The notes: a model not told the origin generated them from the letters alone. A stretch of 64,000 bases of DNA from Plantactinospora endophytica (GCF_016862915.1 NZ_BONW01000005.1:1-64000), one strand, 5' to 3'; shown: positions 1 through 8,688, numbered from the stretch's first letter. Translations and numbers: made by a program.

Positions 1-176
1 GTCGGCCCATGGCATTTCGTGGTGTCGGGCCGGCTGCCTGGCGTCTCGCGGTGTCGGGCTGACTCGCGGCACCTCGCCGCGTCTCGCCGGGCCTGACCGT
101 CTCTGGGAAATCTCGCCGCGACCGTCGCGGTTTGTGGATGACCTTGTCGCCAGCCCCCACACTCTGCGCCGGGGTG

Positions 177-1628
177 TCATGTGCCGTTCCGCTCGATCGG
201 CCCGCCGGGCGATGAGTCGGCTCGTCGCACCGGTTGGCCGGCGGGAGCACGGCCGGACCGGGTGGCGGCCGGCGCGAGTAGGTATCCGTCGTCGCGGCGG
301 ACGACCAGACCCATTTGCTCCAGCAGGGAGAGCTTGCGCAGGGTGGTGCGCAGGTCGAAGCCGGTCCGCGCGGAGAGGGCGTCCGGGCCGAGTGGGCCGC
401 GTCGCGGAACCAGTTCCAGGACCAGCGCGGACTCGTCGTCCAGGGCGTCCTGCGGCCGGGCCGGGCCACGCACCGGCGGAGCGAGGTCGGCACCGATTCG
501 CCCGACCTCCTCCAGCACGTGTGGCACGCCGGTGACCAGCCGCGTCTCGGGGTATTCGCGGAGCAGTTCGTGTGCACCGACCGACATGGCGGAGGTTACG
601 GGTCCGGGCACCACCATCGACGGTCGCTTCATCGCCAGGGCGCGACGCAGCGTCTGGGTGGCTCCGCTGCGGGCCGCCGCCTCCACCAGCAGGGTGCCGG
701 CGGTGGCTGCGGCGATCACCCGATTGCGGATCAGGAACCGGGGCCGCAGCGGCTCCGCTCCGGGTGGCCATTCGCTCACCAGCAGGCCGACGTCGGCGAT
801 CCGGTCGAAGAGGGCGGTGTTGCCCATCGGATAGGGCCGGTCGACGCCGCAGGCCAGAACCGCCACGGTCAGGCCATTGGCGTTCAGCGCGCCCCGGTGC
901 GCCGCCGCGTCGATGCCGAACGCTCCGCCGGAGACGACGGTCCAGTCCCGTTCGGCCAGCCCGTAGGCGATCTCGGTGCCGACGTGCAGCCCGTACGGGG
1001 TGGCGGCCCGGGAACCGACCACGGCCACCGAGCGTTGGAACGCCTCGCCGAGCGACGCGGCACCGCGTACCCAGAAGCAGAGCGGCGGTGCGGTCTCCTG
1101 GTCGACCCTGCGGTCGGCACTGGGCAACGTCAGCTCGTGCAGGCCCTGTAGCCGGGTCGGCCACTCGGCGTCGGCCGGCGTCACCAGGCGCGCGCCGAGC
1201 CGTTCGGTCTGCGTGGCGGCGGCGTCCGCGACCTGCCACGGGTCGCCAGCGGCCAGCCGGGCCTCGACCGTTGCCCGCAGCCGATGGTCCGGCACCTTCG
1301 CGGCGAGCAGTCGGTGCAGTGCCCCGGCCGCGCCGAACCGCTGCACGAGGCGGTACACCGCTCGGGTGCCGGGCTCGAACAGCCAGTTCAGCGCGATGCG
1401 TGCCAGCCGGTCCTCGTCCAGCCGAGCCGGGTCGCCCAGCCCGAAAATCGGCTCGACAGCCGCCTCCGGTGCTGTCTCAGCCCCGGCTGCTGCTGTCTGA
1501 GCCCCGGCTGCGGCGTCGGCATCCGGACCAGGCTGGTACGCCGGTTTGCGGCGGTCCGCCGCGACTGCCGATGGGCCGGGGGTGACGGAGTTTGGGGCTG
1601 TTGGAACAGGGCGTGCTGATCTGGTCAT
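177..1628 (-). CDS. dprA: DNA-processing protein DprA
   Basis: DprA/Smf family protein (483 aa). In characterised members it binds incoming single-stranded DNA in the cytoplasm and loads RecA. The Rossmann-like core is recognisable from the run VAVVGSRAATPYG, then SGGAFGIDAAAH and the later FLIRNRVIAA and EAAARSGAT segments. A C-terminal winged-helix-like part (around residues 385-455) follows. The first 60 residues are Ala/Pro-rich and probably disordered. The ATG overlaps the comM stop codon (ATGA, 4 nt), so the two genes are probably translationally coupled. Whether this actinomycete is naturally transformable cannot be read from the sequence; the gene is conserved in non-competent actinobacteria too. 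Confidence 0.95.
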   Translation of the reverse strand: MTRSARPVPTAPNSVTPGPSAVAADRRKPAYQPGPDADAAAGAQTAAAGAETAPEAAVEPIFGLGDPARLDEDRLARIALNWLFEPGTRAVYRLVQRFGAAGALHRLLAAKVPDHRLRATVEARLAAGDPWQVADAAATQTERLGARLVTPADAEWPTRLQGLHELTLPSADRRVDQETAPPLCFWVRGAASLGEAFQRSVAVVGSRAATPYGLHVGTEIAYGLAERDWTVVSGGAFGIDAAAHRGALNANGLTVAVLACGVDRPYPMGNTALFDRIADVGLLVSEWPPGAEPLRPRFLIRNRVIAAATAGTLLVEAAARSGATQTLRRALAMKRPSMVVPGPVTSAMSVGAHELLREYPETRLVTGVPHVLEEVGRIGADLAPPVRGPARPQDALDDESALVLELVPRRGPLGPDALSARTGFDLRTTLRKLSLLEQMGLVVRRDDGYLLAPAATRSGRAPAGQPVRRADSSPGGPIERNGT

Positions 1629-3145
1629 GTGATGCTCCCGGTGCGCAGTTGGGTCGCTTCGTCCACGTCACCGCTGTCGGGCCGGTCGCGACCGTCGAGG
1701 TCGGCGATGCTCCAGGCGACTCGGATCACCCGGTCGAAGCCACGGGCGGAGAGCGCGCCGCTGTCGAGGAGTCGGCGCAACGCGTGGGTGTCGTTCGCCG
1801 GCAACCGCCAGCGGGGCTGTCGCAGTTGCGGGCCTGGTACCTCGGCGTTGACCCGCCATCCGCCCACGGCCCAGCGGGCAGCGGCGGCGGCACGGGCCTT
1901 GCCGACCCGCTCGGCGACGACGACGGACGACTCGACGGTCTGCTCGGCGGCCATCAGCTCCGCCGCGCGTAGCGGGTTCACCGTCACCTGTAGGTCCAGC
2001 CGGTCGAGCAACGGACCGGAGAGTCGGTTGAGATAGCGGCGGCGAGCCAGCGGCGTGCACTCGCACGAGATGTCGCCGGAGGGCCTGGCGCAGGGGCAGG
2101 GGTTCGCAGCCACCACCAGTTGCACCCGGGCGGGGTACTCCGTGCCGCCTCGGGCCCGGGTCAGCACGATCCGGCCGCTCTCCAACGGCTGGCGAAGTGC
2201 CTCCAGCGTCCCCCTGGCGTATTCCGGGGCCTCGTCGAGGAAGAGCACTCCGCGATGGGCCAACGACACGGCTCCGGGCCGGGCCAGTCCCGACCCGCCG
2301 CCGACCAGCGAAGCGACGGTCGCCGTGTGGTGCGGCGCCTGGAACGGTGGCCGGCGCAGCAGTTGCCCGTCCGGGGGCAGCAGCCCGGCGATCGAGTGCA
2401 GTGCGGTGACTTCCAACGCGGCGTCGTCGTCCAGTTCCGGCAGGATCGAGGGCAGCCGCTCGGCCAGCATCGTCTTGCCCGCCCCGGGCGGGCCGAGCAG
2501 GGCCAGATGGTGGGCACCGGCGGCGGCCACCTCCACGGCGCGTCGCCCGAGCCCCTGACCGGCGACGTCGGCGAGGTCGGGGCCGGACCAGGGTGGCGCC
2601 GCACGCTGGGCCGGCGGATCGAGCAGCGGGGCGCCGTCCCGGATGAACGCCACGAGCCGGTGCAGGGTGTCGACCGCCCGGACCCGTACGCCGGGTACGA
2701 CCGACGCCTCGGCGGCGTTGTCGAGGGGTACGACCACCCGGGTGATGCCGGCTCGGGCCGCCGCCGCGACCATCGGCAGTACGCCCCGGACCGGCCGGAC
2801 CGTCCCGTCCAGTCCCAGTTCGCCGAGGACGGCGACCTGTTCCAGCGGAGCGAGCGGCATCTCGCCCGAGCCGCCCAGCAGGGCTGCCGCGATGGCGAGG
2901 TCGAATGCCGAGCCGTGCTTCGGAAGGGTCGCGGGCAGCAGGTTCACGGTGATCCGACGGTTCGGCCAGCGTTGCCCGGAGTTGACGATGGCCGCCCGGA
3001 CCCGGTCGCGGGCCTCGTTGAGCGCGGTGTCGGGCAACCCGGACAGTACGACGGTCGGCAGGCCGGTGGCCAGGTCGGCCTCGACCTCGACGAGGTGTCC
3101 GGTCACCCCGACCAGTCCCACGCAGAGCACCTTGGCGTAACTCAT
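1625..3145 (-). CDS. comM: YifB/ComM-family Mg-chelatase-like AAA+ ATPase
   Basis: AAA+ ATPase of the YifB/ComM family (506 aa, normal family length). ComM of Gram-negative bacteria is a helicase that promotes branch migration during integration of transforming DNA. The N-terminus from MSYAKVLCVGL and the VEADLATGLP segment match the ChlI/LonC-like N-domain. Walker A is GPPGAGKT near residue 210, Walker B-like LFLDEAPE follows, and the C-terminal Mg_chelatase_C part contains RGFDRVIRVAWSIADL. An upstream in-frame extension from a TTG codon exists, but family similarity begins at this ATG. No clear Shine-Dalgarno sequence precedes it. It heads the comM-dprA operon, with the DnaA-box-containing module about 90 nt upstream. 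Confidence 0.94.
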   Translation of the reverse strand: MSYAKVLCVGLVGVTGHLVEVEADLATGLPTVVLSGLPDTALNEARDRVRAAIVNSGQRWPNRRITVNLLPATLPKHGSAFDLAIAAALLGGSGEMPLAPLEQVAVLGELGLDGTVRPVRGVLPMVAAAARAGITRVVVPLDNAAEASVVPGVRVRAVDTLHRLVAFIRDGAPLLDPPAQRAAPPWSGPDLADVAGQGLGRRAVEVAAAGAHHLALLGPPGAGKTMLAERLPSILPELDDDAALEVTALHSIAGLLPPDGQLLRRPPFQAPHHTATVASLVGGGSGLARPGAVSLAHRGVLFLDEAPEYARGTLEALRQPLESGRIVLTRARGGTEYPARVQLVVAANPCPCARPSGDISCECTPLARRRYLNRLSGPLLDRLDLQVTVNPLRAAELMAAEQTVESSVVVAERVGKARAAAAARWAVGGWRVNAEVPGPQLRQPRWRLPANDTHALRRLLDSGALSARGFDRVIRVAWSIADLDGRDRPDSGDVDEATQLRTGSIT

Positions 3146-3234
3146 CGCCGGGGCCCGGGGGAGGTGTCTCGCGGTATCGGCATGCGTTCGACCGTGCCCG
3201 GAACGGGTGCGGCGGGCAGGCCCGACGGACGGGC

Positions 3235-3292
3235 CTGTGGACAACCCGGCACCCTGTGGACGTCCGGACGATCAAGGGGTAACTGTGCTATG
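3235..3292. promoter_or_regulatory. DnaA-box-containing module upstream of comM
   Basis: Two CTGTGGA elements 19 nt apart (3235 and 3254) are followed by GGACGATCA (3266-3274) and GCTATG (3287-3292). On the minus strand the first element reads TTGTCCACAG, a perfect actinobacterial DnaA box. The same arrangement, in identical register, lies upstream of yraN at 5809-5866: 40 of 58 positions match with no gap. The bound protein is not known. DnaA is the obvious candidate for the boxes, and the GGACGATCA core suggests a second factor. Confidence 0.5.
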
Positions 3293-3332
3293 CCCGGGCA
3301 GCCCGGCCGGGTGGACCGACCCTGCGCGCGGG

Positions 3333-3504
3333 TCAGCCCGGCTCGACCGACCCGGCCCCGACGTCGAACGGGCGGTCGACCGCCGCCTCCAACACCACGA
3401 CGGTCCGGGTGCCGGTGACCCCGTCGATGCCGAAGATCTGCTGGAGTACGCCATGGAGTGCCCCCGTGGTGGCGGTTCTGACCTTGAGCACCTTCCGTGC
3501 CCGA
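3333..3504 (-). pseudogene. C-terminal remnant of an Lrp/AsnC-like regulator
   Basis: Reading the minus strand from about 3504 to a TGA at 3333-3335 gives about 57 residues containing KVLKVRTATTGALHGV and GIDGVTGTRTVVVLEA. The pattern resembles the beta-alpha-beta ligand-binding (RAM/AsnC) domain at the end of Lrp/AsnC regulators. An in-frame stop lies immediately upstream and no helix-turn-helix part is present, so this would be a truncated relic. It ends inside the start of the SMP-30 pseudogene, which suggests a deletion joined the two. The family assignment is tentative because only the C-terminal domain is left. Confidence 0.4.
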
Positions 3505-3573
3505 CGTGATCACCGCGCGGTTCCATCTGGTCGACCAGCGGTTCGCCCGCTGCGACGGCGACTTCGTCGTCCA

Positions 3574-3667
3574 GCGCCTGCACACCGGCCTGCGCAAGGC
3601 GGAGGGCCGGTCTACTTCCCGCGCCTGCACACCGGCCTGCGCAAGGCGGAGGGCCGGTCTACTTCCC
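3574..3667 (+). repeat. 47-bp perfect tandem duplication
   Basis: Bases 3574-3620 and 3621-3667 are identical (each begins GCGCCTGCACACCGGCCTGC). Because 47 is not a multiple of three, the duplication shifts the frame of the SMP-30 gene. The copies have no mismatch, which points to a recent event. Confidence 0.95.
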
Positions 3668-3703
3668 GGCCGATCGCTACCCGGTCTGGAGCGACACCCC
3701 GAA

Positions 3704-3755
3704 CGACCGGCTGCTGCGCTGGGACGAGACGACCGGCTGCTGCGCTGGGACGAGA
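3704..3755 (+). repeat. 26-bp perfect tandem duplication
   Basis: Bases 3704-3729 and 3730-3755 are identical (each begins CGACCGGCTGCTGCGCTGGG), and the first seven bases recur a third time at 3756. The 26-bp insertion causes a second frameshift in the SMP-30 pseudogene. Confidence 0.95.
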
Positions 3756-4228
3756 CGACCGGGGTGGTAGGGGTGTTCCGGCAGTCTTCCGGGCATGCCA
3801 ACGGCAACACGGTGGACCGGCAGGGCCCGCCTGGTCATTTGTGGGGACACCTTGGCCGAGTGCGACTTCGGCCGCTTCGACGGCATCCGGCTGGACGGTG
3901 CCGGGCGGGTCTGGGCAGCCGCCTGGGACGGGCTGCACTGTTTCCATCCGGACGGCAACCTGCTCGGCAAGCTCCTGCTGCCGACGGGGTCGCCAGCCTG
4001 ACCTTCGTCGGTCCCCGTCGCAACGACCCATGCTGCGCGCCTTTGGACCCGGGTTCGTCGCGGCCTCGACCTCGCTGTAGGCCATCCGCCTCACCTGCAA
4101 CGGCGCCCGCTATCCCGACTGGCCCTGCACAGGGTCGGAGTCAGGTCCGGGATCGGGCCGACCCGGGCCGGGTTCGAGGCCGGACCCTGGGTTCATCGTG
4201 GGGAGGCGGCCAGGGTACCGCCGCCTGG

Positions 4229-5344
4229 CTAGCTGCGGGACTGTCCCGACCCGGCCCGGTCGAGCAGTTCGTGCAGTAGGGCAACCACCTCCTCCGGTGC
4301 GAACGCCATGGCCTGCTCGCCCACCGTGACCTCGAAGCTGCATCTCGCCGGATCCGGCCCGGAGAGCACCCGTGCGAATAGCTGGACGCCGCGCTCGGCG
4401 ATCATCTCCTCGCCGGCCCGCTCGACGTCCTGTTTCGACGCGGGCAGGTGGATGTGGAAGATCGGCGTCTGGGGCGGGTCGGGCCATGCCAGGGCCACCC
4501 CGTCGGCGTTGATCGCCGTCGCGAGCGTGATCGCGTGTTCCCGGAACGCCGGCATCCGGGGCAGCAGGTTGTCGAGGCCGGCGAGACCGGCCAGCGCCAG
4601 CGGCCAGGCGTCGTGGATCGCTCCGCCGAGGCGGGCACGCCACGCCGTCGCCTCGGCGACCGTCCCGGCGTCGGCGGCGAGGATGGCACCCCGGATGCCC
4701 AGCAGCGACTTGTAGAGCGAGGTGTAGACGGTGTCGAACAGCCCGGCGATCTCCGCGAACGGGCGACGGTAGTAGGTCTGCGCCTCCCACAGCCGGGCAC
4801 CGTCCAGGTGGGCCGCCGCACCGCGCTCCCGGACGGCCGCTACCTGCCCGCGCAGGTCGTCCCATTCCGGCAGTTGCCCACCGATGTCCCGCTGTGGCAA
4901 CTCCCAGACGACGGCGGCCAGCGGCTCGCCGACCGCCGCCAGGTCCGCCCCGGTCAGCAGACGGTGGCGGTCTCCGACCGGATGGAACCGCAGCCCGTGC
5001 ACCACGTGGTAGCCGCGCTGCTCCCAGACGTCCAGGTGACTCTGCGGATGCGCGGCGAACGCGTGCCGGCCGTGCCGTTCGGCGTGGATCCGCAGGGCCA
5101 CCTGCTGGGCCATCGTCCCGGTCGGGAAAAAGAGCGCCGATTCCGTACCGAGCAGGTCGGCGATCCGCCGTTCCAGCCGGGCGACCGGCGCGTCCGGGCC
5201 ACCCGGGGGCGTGTCGTCGTCGACCTGATCGAGTAGTTGCCGCAGGACCGTCCGGGGCATCCGGTGGATCGGCGAGTGCAGGAAGAGGGACCGCCGGATC
5301 GGCGAGGCGCCGGTGGTGGGCGGGCGGGACTCGGAGGGAGGCAT
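4229..5344 (-). CDS. Threonine-aldolase-like PLP-dependent lyase
   Basis: Fold-type I PLP enzyme of the beta-eliminating lyase/threonine aldolase family, probably cleaving a beta-hydroxy amino acid such as threonine to glycine and an aldehyde. Visible features are ESALFFPTGTMAQQVA (cofactor phosphate region), HLDGARLWEA (Asp contacting the pyridine nitrogen) and TSLYKSLLG (Schiff-base Lys). The ATG at 5344 gives 371 aa, close to family length. In-frame alternatives are GTG at 5359 and ATG at 5392; the latter would place the inverted repeat at 5359-5385 inside the coding region. It sits 53 bp downstream of yraN and faces the SMP-30 pseudogene. Exact substrate is unknown. Confidence 0.85.
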   Translation of the reverse strand: MPPSESRPPTTGASPIRRSLFLHSPIHRMPRTVLRQLLDQVDDDTPPGGPDAPVARLERRIADLLGTESALFFPTGTMAQQVALRIHAERHGRHAFAAHPQSHLDVWEQRGYHVVHGLRFHPVGDRHRLLTGADLAAVGEPLAAVVWELPQRDIGGQLPEWDDLRGQVAAVRERGAAAHLDGARLWEAQTYYRRPFAEIAGLFDTVYTSLYKSLLGIRGAILAADAGTVAEATAWRARLGGAIHDAWPLALAGLAGLDNLLPRMPAFREHAITLATAINADGVALAWPDPPQTPIFHIHLPASKQDVERAGEEMIAERGVQLFARVLSGPDPARCSFEVTVGEQAMAFAPEEVVALLHELLDRAGSGQSRS

Positions 5345-5358
5345 GTGGACGAGTCTCA

Positions 5359-5385
5359 CCTTGTTGCCATCTCTTGGCAACAAGG
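5359..5385. promoter_or_regulatory. 10-bp-arm inverted repeat before the aldolase gene
   Basis: CCTTGTTGCC (5359-5368) and GGCAACAAGG (5376-5385) are perfect inverted arms around a 7-nt spacer, in a locally AT-richer stretch between the yraN stop and the aldolase ATG. Position and symmetry suit a repressor operator. A transcriptional attenuator is possible, but no T-run follows on either strand. Confidence 0.5.
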
Positions 5386-5397
5386 AGATCATCGTGC

Positions 5398-5757
5398 TCA
5401 GAACGCGGCCCGGAGGTGCTCGACCCGAGCGGGGCCGCGCCGTGCCGGGTACACCTCGACGACGTCGAACCGGACCTGCTCCGGATGTGCACCGCTGGTC
5501 CTCAACCACTCGGCGGCCAACCCGCGCAGCCGCTGCGCCTTCCGGCCCACCACCGCGTCGGCGGCGCTGCCGAAGGTGTCACTGCGCCGGGTCTTCACCT
5601 CGCAGAAGGCGAGCACGTCGCCCTCCCAGGCGATGATGTCGATCTCGCCGTCGGCGCACCGCCAGTTGCGGGCCACCACCCGCAGGCCCGCCTCCACCAG
5701 GTGTCGTACGGCACACCGCTCGCCGTACGCGCCGACCGCCTGTCTCGCTGCTGTCAT
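5398..5757 (-). CDS. yraN: YraN/UPF0102 nuclease-fold protein
   Basis: UPF0102 (YraN) family, 119 aa, a PD-(D/E)XK nuclease-like fold of uncertain physiological role, often found beside comM and dprA. It begins MTAARQAVGAYGERCA. The catalytic-type residues are in NWRCADGEIDIIAWEGD and FCEVKTRRSD (E-x-K). The ATG at 5757 fits the family N-terminus; longer frames upstream encode Arg/Pro-rich sequence without similarity. The DnaA-box-like module at 5809-5866 lies 52 nt upstream. Confidence 0.93.
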   Translation of the reverse strand: MTAARQAVGAYGERCAVRHLVEAGLRVVARNWRCADGEIDIIAWEGDVLAFCEVKTRRSDTFGSAADAVVGRKAQRLRGLAAEWLRTSGAHPEQVRFDVVEVYPARRGPARVEHLRAAF

Positions 5758-5808
5758 GGTTGGACCCTGGCTCTGCTGGGATGGCGGGGCAATCCCGGCA
5801 GTCCTCGG

Positions 5809-5866
5809 CTGTGGATATCCAGGGGTGCTGTGGACAGTCGGACGATCACGTCGTCCGGCTGCTATG
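5809..5866. promoter_or_regulatory. DnaA-box-like module upstream of yraN
   Basis: CTGTGGATAT (5809) and CTGTGGACAG (5828) are spaced 19 nt apart, followed by CGGACGATCA (5839-5848) and GCTATG (5861-5866). It matches the module at 3235-3292 in order and spacing. It lies between divergent genes, yraN (minus) and the membrane protein at 5933 (plus), so it could serve either one. Confidence 0.5.
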
Positions 5867-5932
5867 AACGCCACCTGACGTCGCCGCCGCGCCGGCCGAC
5901 TGGCGGGCACCCCCGCAGGTCACATACGGTGC

Positions 5933-7309
5933 GTGGCCGTGGAGCAGCAACCCAACTTCCCGACGGACCAGACGCCCGGCTGGCGGGCCGGCGACCGTGG
6001 TTACCCCGACCAGCAGTGGAACGGTGGCCAGGACCGCTACCCCGGTACCGCCCAAACGCCCACGCCCACGCCGACCCAGCCCGGTCCGGCATCGGACGAC
6101 CGGTACGGCCTGCCCTTCGACGCCGGCACCGCGCGGTACGCCGAGCCGGCCCGTTTCGGCGTACCGCGCGGTGCCGCCACCGACGGGTACGCCGCACCGG
6201 ACCCGCGCGCCGGGAACCACCTGGACGGCGGCGGGTACGGCGGCTTCGCCCCGACCGGCGTCCCGGACTCGACCCGACCGGCCCTGGAAGTGCCGTTGCC
6301 GAACTTCGGCACGGGCCCGATCGGCACGGGCCCGATCGGTACCGGCCCGATCGGTACCGGCCCGATCGGCACCGGGCCCGGCTATCCGCCTGCTGGCTGG
6401 AGCGGTGACCCGGGCGGGCAGTCGCATCCCACGGTCCAGAGCACCGCGCATCCCCTGGCGCCCGGCGTCGCCGACGTCACCGGCCGCGTGCCGATCGCGG
6501 AAGACCCCGGTCGGCTCCCGGCCGGAGCCGGGCAGGGGGCCGTGCCCACCCCGCTCGACGAGGGCCCGGGCGCGGGACGGCACGATTCCGCCACCACCGG
6601 ACCGGAGGAGGGCCTGGGCGCCGGTCGGCACGACGCCGGCCCGCTCGCTGCGGCGGAGGGCTGGAGTATCGGCCGGCACGGTGCCGCGCCGGGCGAACCG
6701 GGTCAGCCGGCCCCCGCCGCGCCGGATGCCGGTCGGGCGGATTCGGCCCGGTCACCGCTGAGCGGGTACCCGATCGTGCAGCCGGGCCGCAACGCCGACC
6801 AGGCCGGCGTGCTGGACCAGCCGACCAACCTGGTGCCGCAGGTCGACGCGCGGCCCGGCGCGGGCGGCGCGGCGGTCGGTGCCGAGGCGTCGAGCCGGCA
6901 CACCGAGGCGCTCGACCGGTCGGCACTGCACCGGCCGGCCGCGCCGACCGCGCCGGGGCAGCCGGTCCCGGGGCTGCCCGGCGGACTCGTCCCGCCGGCC
7001 GGCGACGGCGTGTACCGGACCCGCCGACCCGCCGTGGCCGTGGCCCTGGCCGTGCTCGCGGTGGTCTTCGAGGTGCCGGCGGTACGTCTGCTCGTCGACG
7101 GGACGCTCGGCGATCCGGTGCTGCCCTCCGCCGTGCTCTCCGGGCTCTTCCTGGTGCTGGGGCTGCCGATCTTCGCCGCCGGGCTGTACGGGCTGGTCAC
7201 CAGCGCCGGTGCGCTCGCCGACCCGGTGCGGGCCTGGCTCCGGCCGCCCACCGGATATCTCACCATCGGGCTGGTGCTCTTCGTCGCGGCGGCCCTCGCC
7301 GCGGGCTGA
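5933..7309 (+). CDS. Proline/glycine-rich membrane protein, function unknown
   Basis: 458 aa. The first 350 residues are Pro/Gly/Ala-rich and lack recognisable domains. They include a four-fold GTGPI repeat around residues 125-145, encoded by near-identical GGCACGGGCCCGATC units. The C-terminal 100 residues form three or four hydrophobic helices ([52 protein letters not shown]), so the long N-terminal part probably projects from the membrane. The start is GTG at 5933 or GTG at 5939. I do not recognise the family. It is divergent from yraN and precedes rpsB. Confidence 0.75.
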   Translation: MAVEQQPNFPTDQTPGWRAGDRGYPDQQWNGGQDRYPGTAQTPTPTPTQPGPASDDRYGLPFDAGTARYAEPARFGVPRGAATDGYAAPDPRAGNHLDGGGYGGFAPTGVPDSTRPALEVPLPNFGTGPIGTGPIGTGPIGTGPIGTGPGYPPAGWSGDPGGQSHPTVQSTAHPLAPGVADVTGRVPIAEDPGRLPAGAGQGAVPTPLDEGPGAGRHDSATTGPEEGLGAGRHDAGPLAAAEGWSIGRHGAAPGEPGQPAPAAPDAGRADSARSPLSGYPIVQPGRNADQAGVLDQPTNLVPQVDARPGAGGAAVGAEASSRHTEALDRSALHRPAAPTAPGQPVPGLPGGLVPPAGDGVYRTRRPAVAVALAVLAVVFEVPAVRLLVDGTLGDPVLPSAVLSGLFLVLGLPIFAAGLYGLVTSAGALADPVRAWLRPPTGYLTIGLVLFVAAALAAG

Positions 7310-7828
7310 CCGGCGTGCCGCGCTCGACGGCGGTACCACCTGTGCCGGATGGCAGGGCCGGCGCCACCGGGTCCGGACCATCGTCGCCGAACATCCCGAA
7401 CCGAACACCTGGGGCGAAGCGCCGTGAACAGAACGGGCATGTACCCCGAACGCACGGTCGGCCACAGCGCCCCGGACCCGACACGGCGGCCGGTACCCGA
7501 CGGTCGGGTCGCCGGTCGACAGCTCGGACAGGCGCGGCCAGGCAGGGAGCACCAGGGCCAGCATTGCCGCCCGCCCGGGCTGACCGATCTGCCGGTGAGC
7601 GGTGGTGGGTGGGGGTTTGTGTGCTGCTGGGTACGGCGGGGCGTACACTTGGCGATTGGCGACCGCCTCGCGCGGTCGACCTCGCGTGCCCTCTTCACGG
7701 TCCGCCCGTGGAGCGACGGCCCCCTGGTCCCGATCTTGATCGGGTCCGCCATGGCCGGCGATCAGGCGCCAGGACGCCAGGCCGCCGGCCCGGCGTGACA
7801 ACCAGGGACAGTTAGGGAGCACCCCACC
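7310..7828 (+). promoter_or_regulatory. rpsB leader and promoter region
   Basis: This 519-bp gap holds no convincing gene. A likely sigma-A -10 box TACACT lies at 7644-7649 with GTGCTG (7621-7626) at the -35 position, giving a leader of about 170 nt. The leader contains the palindrome CCCGATC-TT-GATCGGG (7729-7744), the direct repeat GGTCCGCC and the ribosome-binding site AGGGAG before the rpsB ATG. A long leader is compatible with autoregulation by S2, but I cannot assign it to a known RNA family. Confidence 0.45.
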
Positions 7829-8680
7829 ATGGCCGTAGTGACCATGCGCCAGCTGCTGGAGAGCGGTGTCCACTTCGGGCACCAGACCCGGCGCTGGAAC
7901 CCGAAGATGAAGCGCTTCATCTTCACCGAGCGCAACGGCATCTACATCATCGACCTGCGGCAGACCCTCGACTACATCGAGAAGGCGTACGAGTTCGTGC
8001 GCGGGACCGTCGCCGAGGGCGGCAGCATTCTCTTCGTGGGCACCAAGAAGCAGGCCCAGGAGGCGATCGCCGAGCAGGCGACCCGGGTCGGCCAGCCGTT
8101 CGTCAACCACCGCTGGCTCGGCGGCATGCTGACCAACTTCCAGACGGTCTACAAGCGGCTCCAGCGGATGAAGGAGCTGGAGGCGCTCGGCGACCTGTCC
8201 GGCACCGCGCAGGGCTACACCAAGAAGGAGACCCTGCAGCTCTCCCGCGAGAAGGACAAGCTGACCCGTACCCTGGGCGGCCTGCGGGACATGCAGAAGG
8301 TTCCGGCCGCGATCTGGGTGGTCGACACCAAGAAGGAGCACATCGCCGTCGACGAGGCCCGCAAGCTGGGCATTCCGGTGATCGCCGTGCTCGACACCAA
8401 CTGCGACCCGGACGAGGTCGACTTCCCGATCCCGGGTAACGACGACGCGATCCGCTCCGCCGAGCTGCTGACCAAGGTCATCGCGGCGGCCGTCGGCGAC
8501 GGCCTGATCGCCCGCTCGGGCAAGCGCCGGGGCACCGACGAGAAGCCCGAGCCGGGTGTGGTCGGCGCCGACGAGCCGCTCGCCGAGTGGGAGCGCGAGC
8601 TGATCGAGGACAACGAGAAGAAGGCGGCCGGCGAGGCCGAGCAGAAGGCCGCCGAGCCGGCGGGCGTCGCCGCCGAATGA
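7829..8680 (+). CDS. rpsB: 30S ribosomal protein S2
   Basis: Ribosomal protein S2 (283 aa). It begins [20 protein letters not shown] and includes [33 protein letters not shown] and [20 protein letters not shown], all hallmarks of S2. The acidic/Ala-rich C-terminal tail ([20 protein letters not shown]) is typical of actinobacterial S2. A good AGGGAG ribosome-binding site lies 9-10 nt upstream of the ATG. It is followed by two strong hairpins before tsf. Confidence 0.99.
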   Translation: MAVVTMRQLLESGVHFGHQTRRWNPKMKRFIFTERNGIYIIDLRQTLDYIEKAYEFVRGTVAEGGSILFVGTKKQAQEAIAEQATRVGQPFVNHRWLGGMLTNFQTVYKRLQRMKELEALGDLSGTAQGYTKKETLQLSREKDKLTRTLGGLRDMQKVPAAIWVVDTKKEHIAVDEARKLGIPVIAVLDTNCDPDEVDFPIPGNDDAIRSAELLTKVIAAAVGDGLIARSGKRRGTDEKPEPGVVGADEPLAEWERELIEDNEKKAAGEAEQKAAEPAGVAAE

Positions 8681-8688
8681 CCTTCCCG

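Larger units (their letters stand above)
3497..4136 (+). pseudogene. Decayed SMP-30/gluconolactonase-family gene
   Basis: Shifting frames recovers the SMP-30/gluconolactonase beta-propeller in pieces: GTG start with VPDVITARFHL, then HTGLRKAEG, PVYFPADRYPVWSD, RLLRWDETTG, HANGNTVDRQG, GRFDGIRLDGAGRVW, DGNLLGKLLLP, and TSL*AIRLTCNGARYP at the end. Damage includes a 47-bp and a 26-bp tandem duplication (both frameshifting), a further one-base shift near 3605, a probable internal loss of well over 100 codons after 3840, and a stop at 4078-4080 where the family has Tyr. Intact members hydrolyse sugar lactones and are about 290-300 aa long. No functional product is expected. Confidence 0.82.

Noticed and set aside
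1-176. GTCTCGCCG-rich stretch at the left edge as a repeat element or gene end
   Set aside because: The units are irregular and too short to define; no coding frame or structured RNA could be supported.
134-1619. Several long plus-strand open frames opposite dprA
   Set aside because: They are Arg/Pro-rich antisense frames produced by high GC content; the minus-strand DprA reading has full family similarity.
3409-4279. Plus-strand frames of 220-260 codons as an intact novel gene
   Set aside because: They cross between fragments of one SMP-30 gene because of out-of-frame duplications; no single frame keeps the family motifs.
3235-5866. DnaA-box cluster as a replication origin
   Set aside because: Only four boxes in two pairs, with no dnaA, dnaN or AT-rich unwinding element; a promoter-control role fits better.
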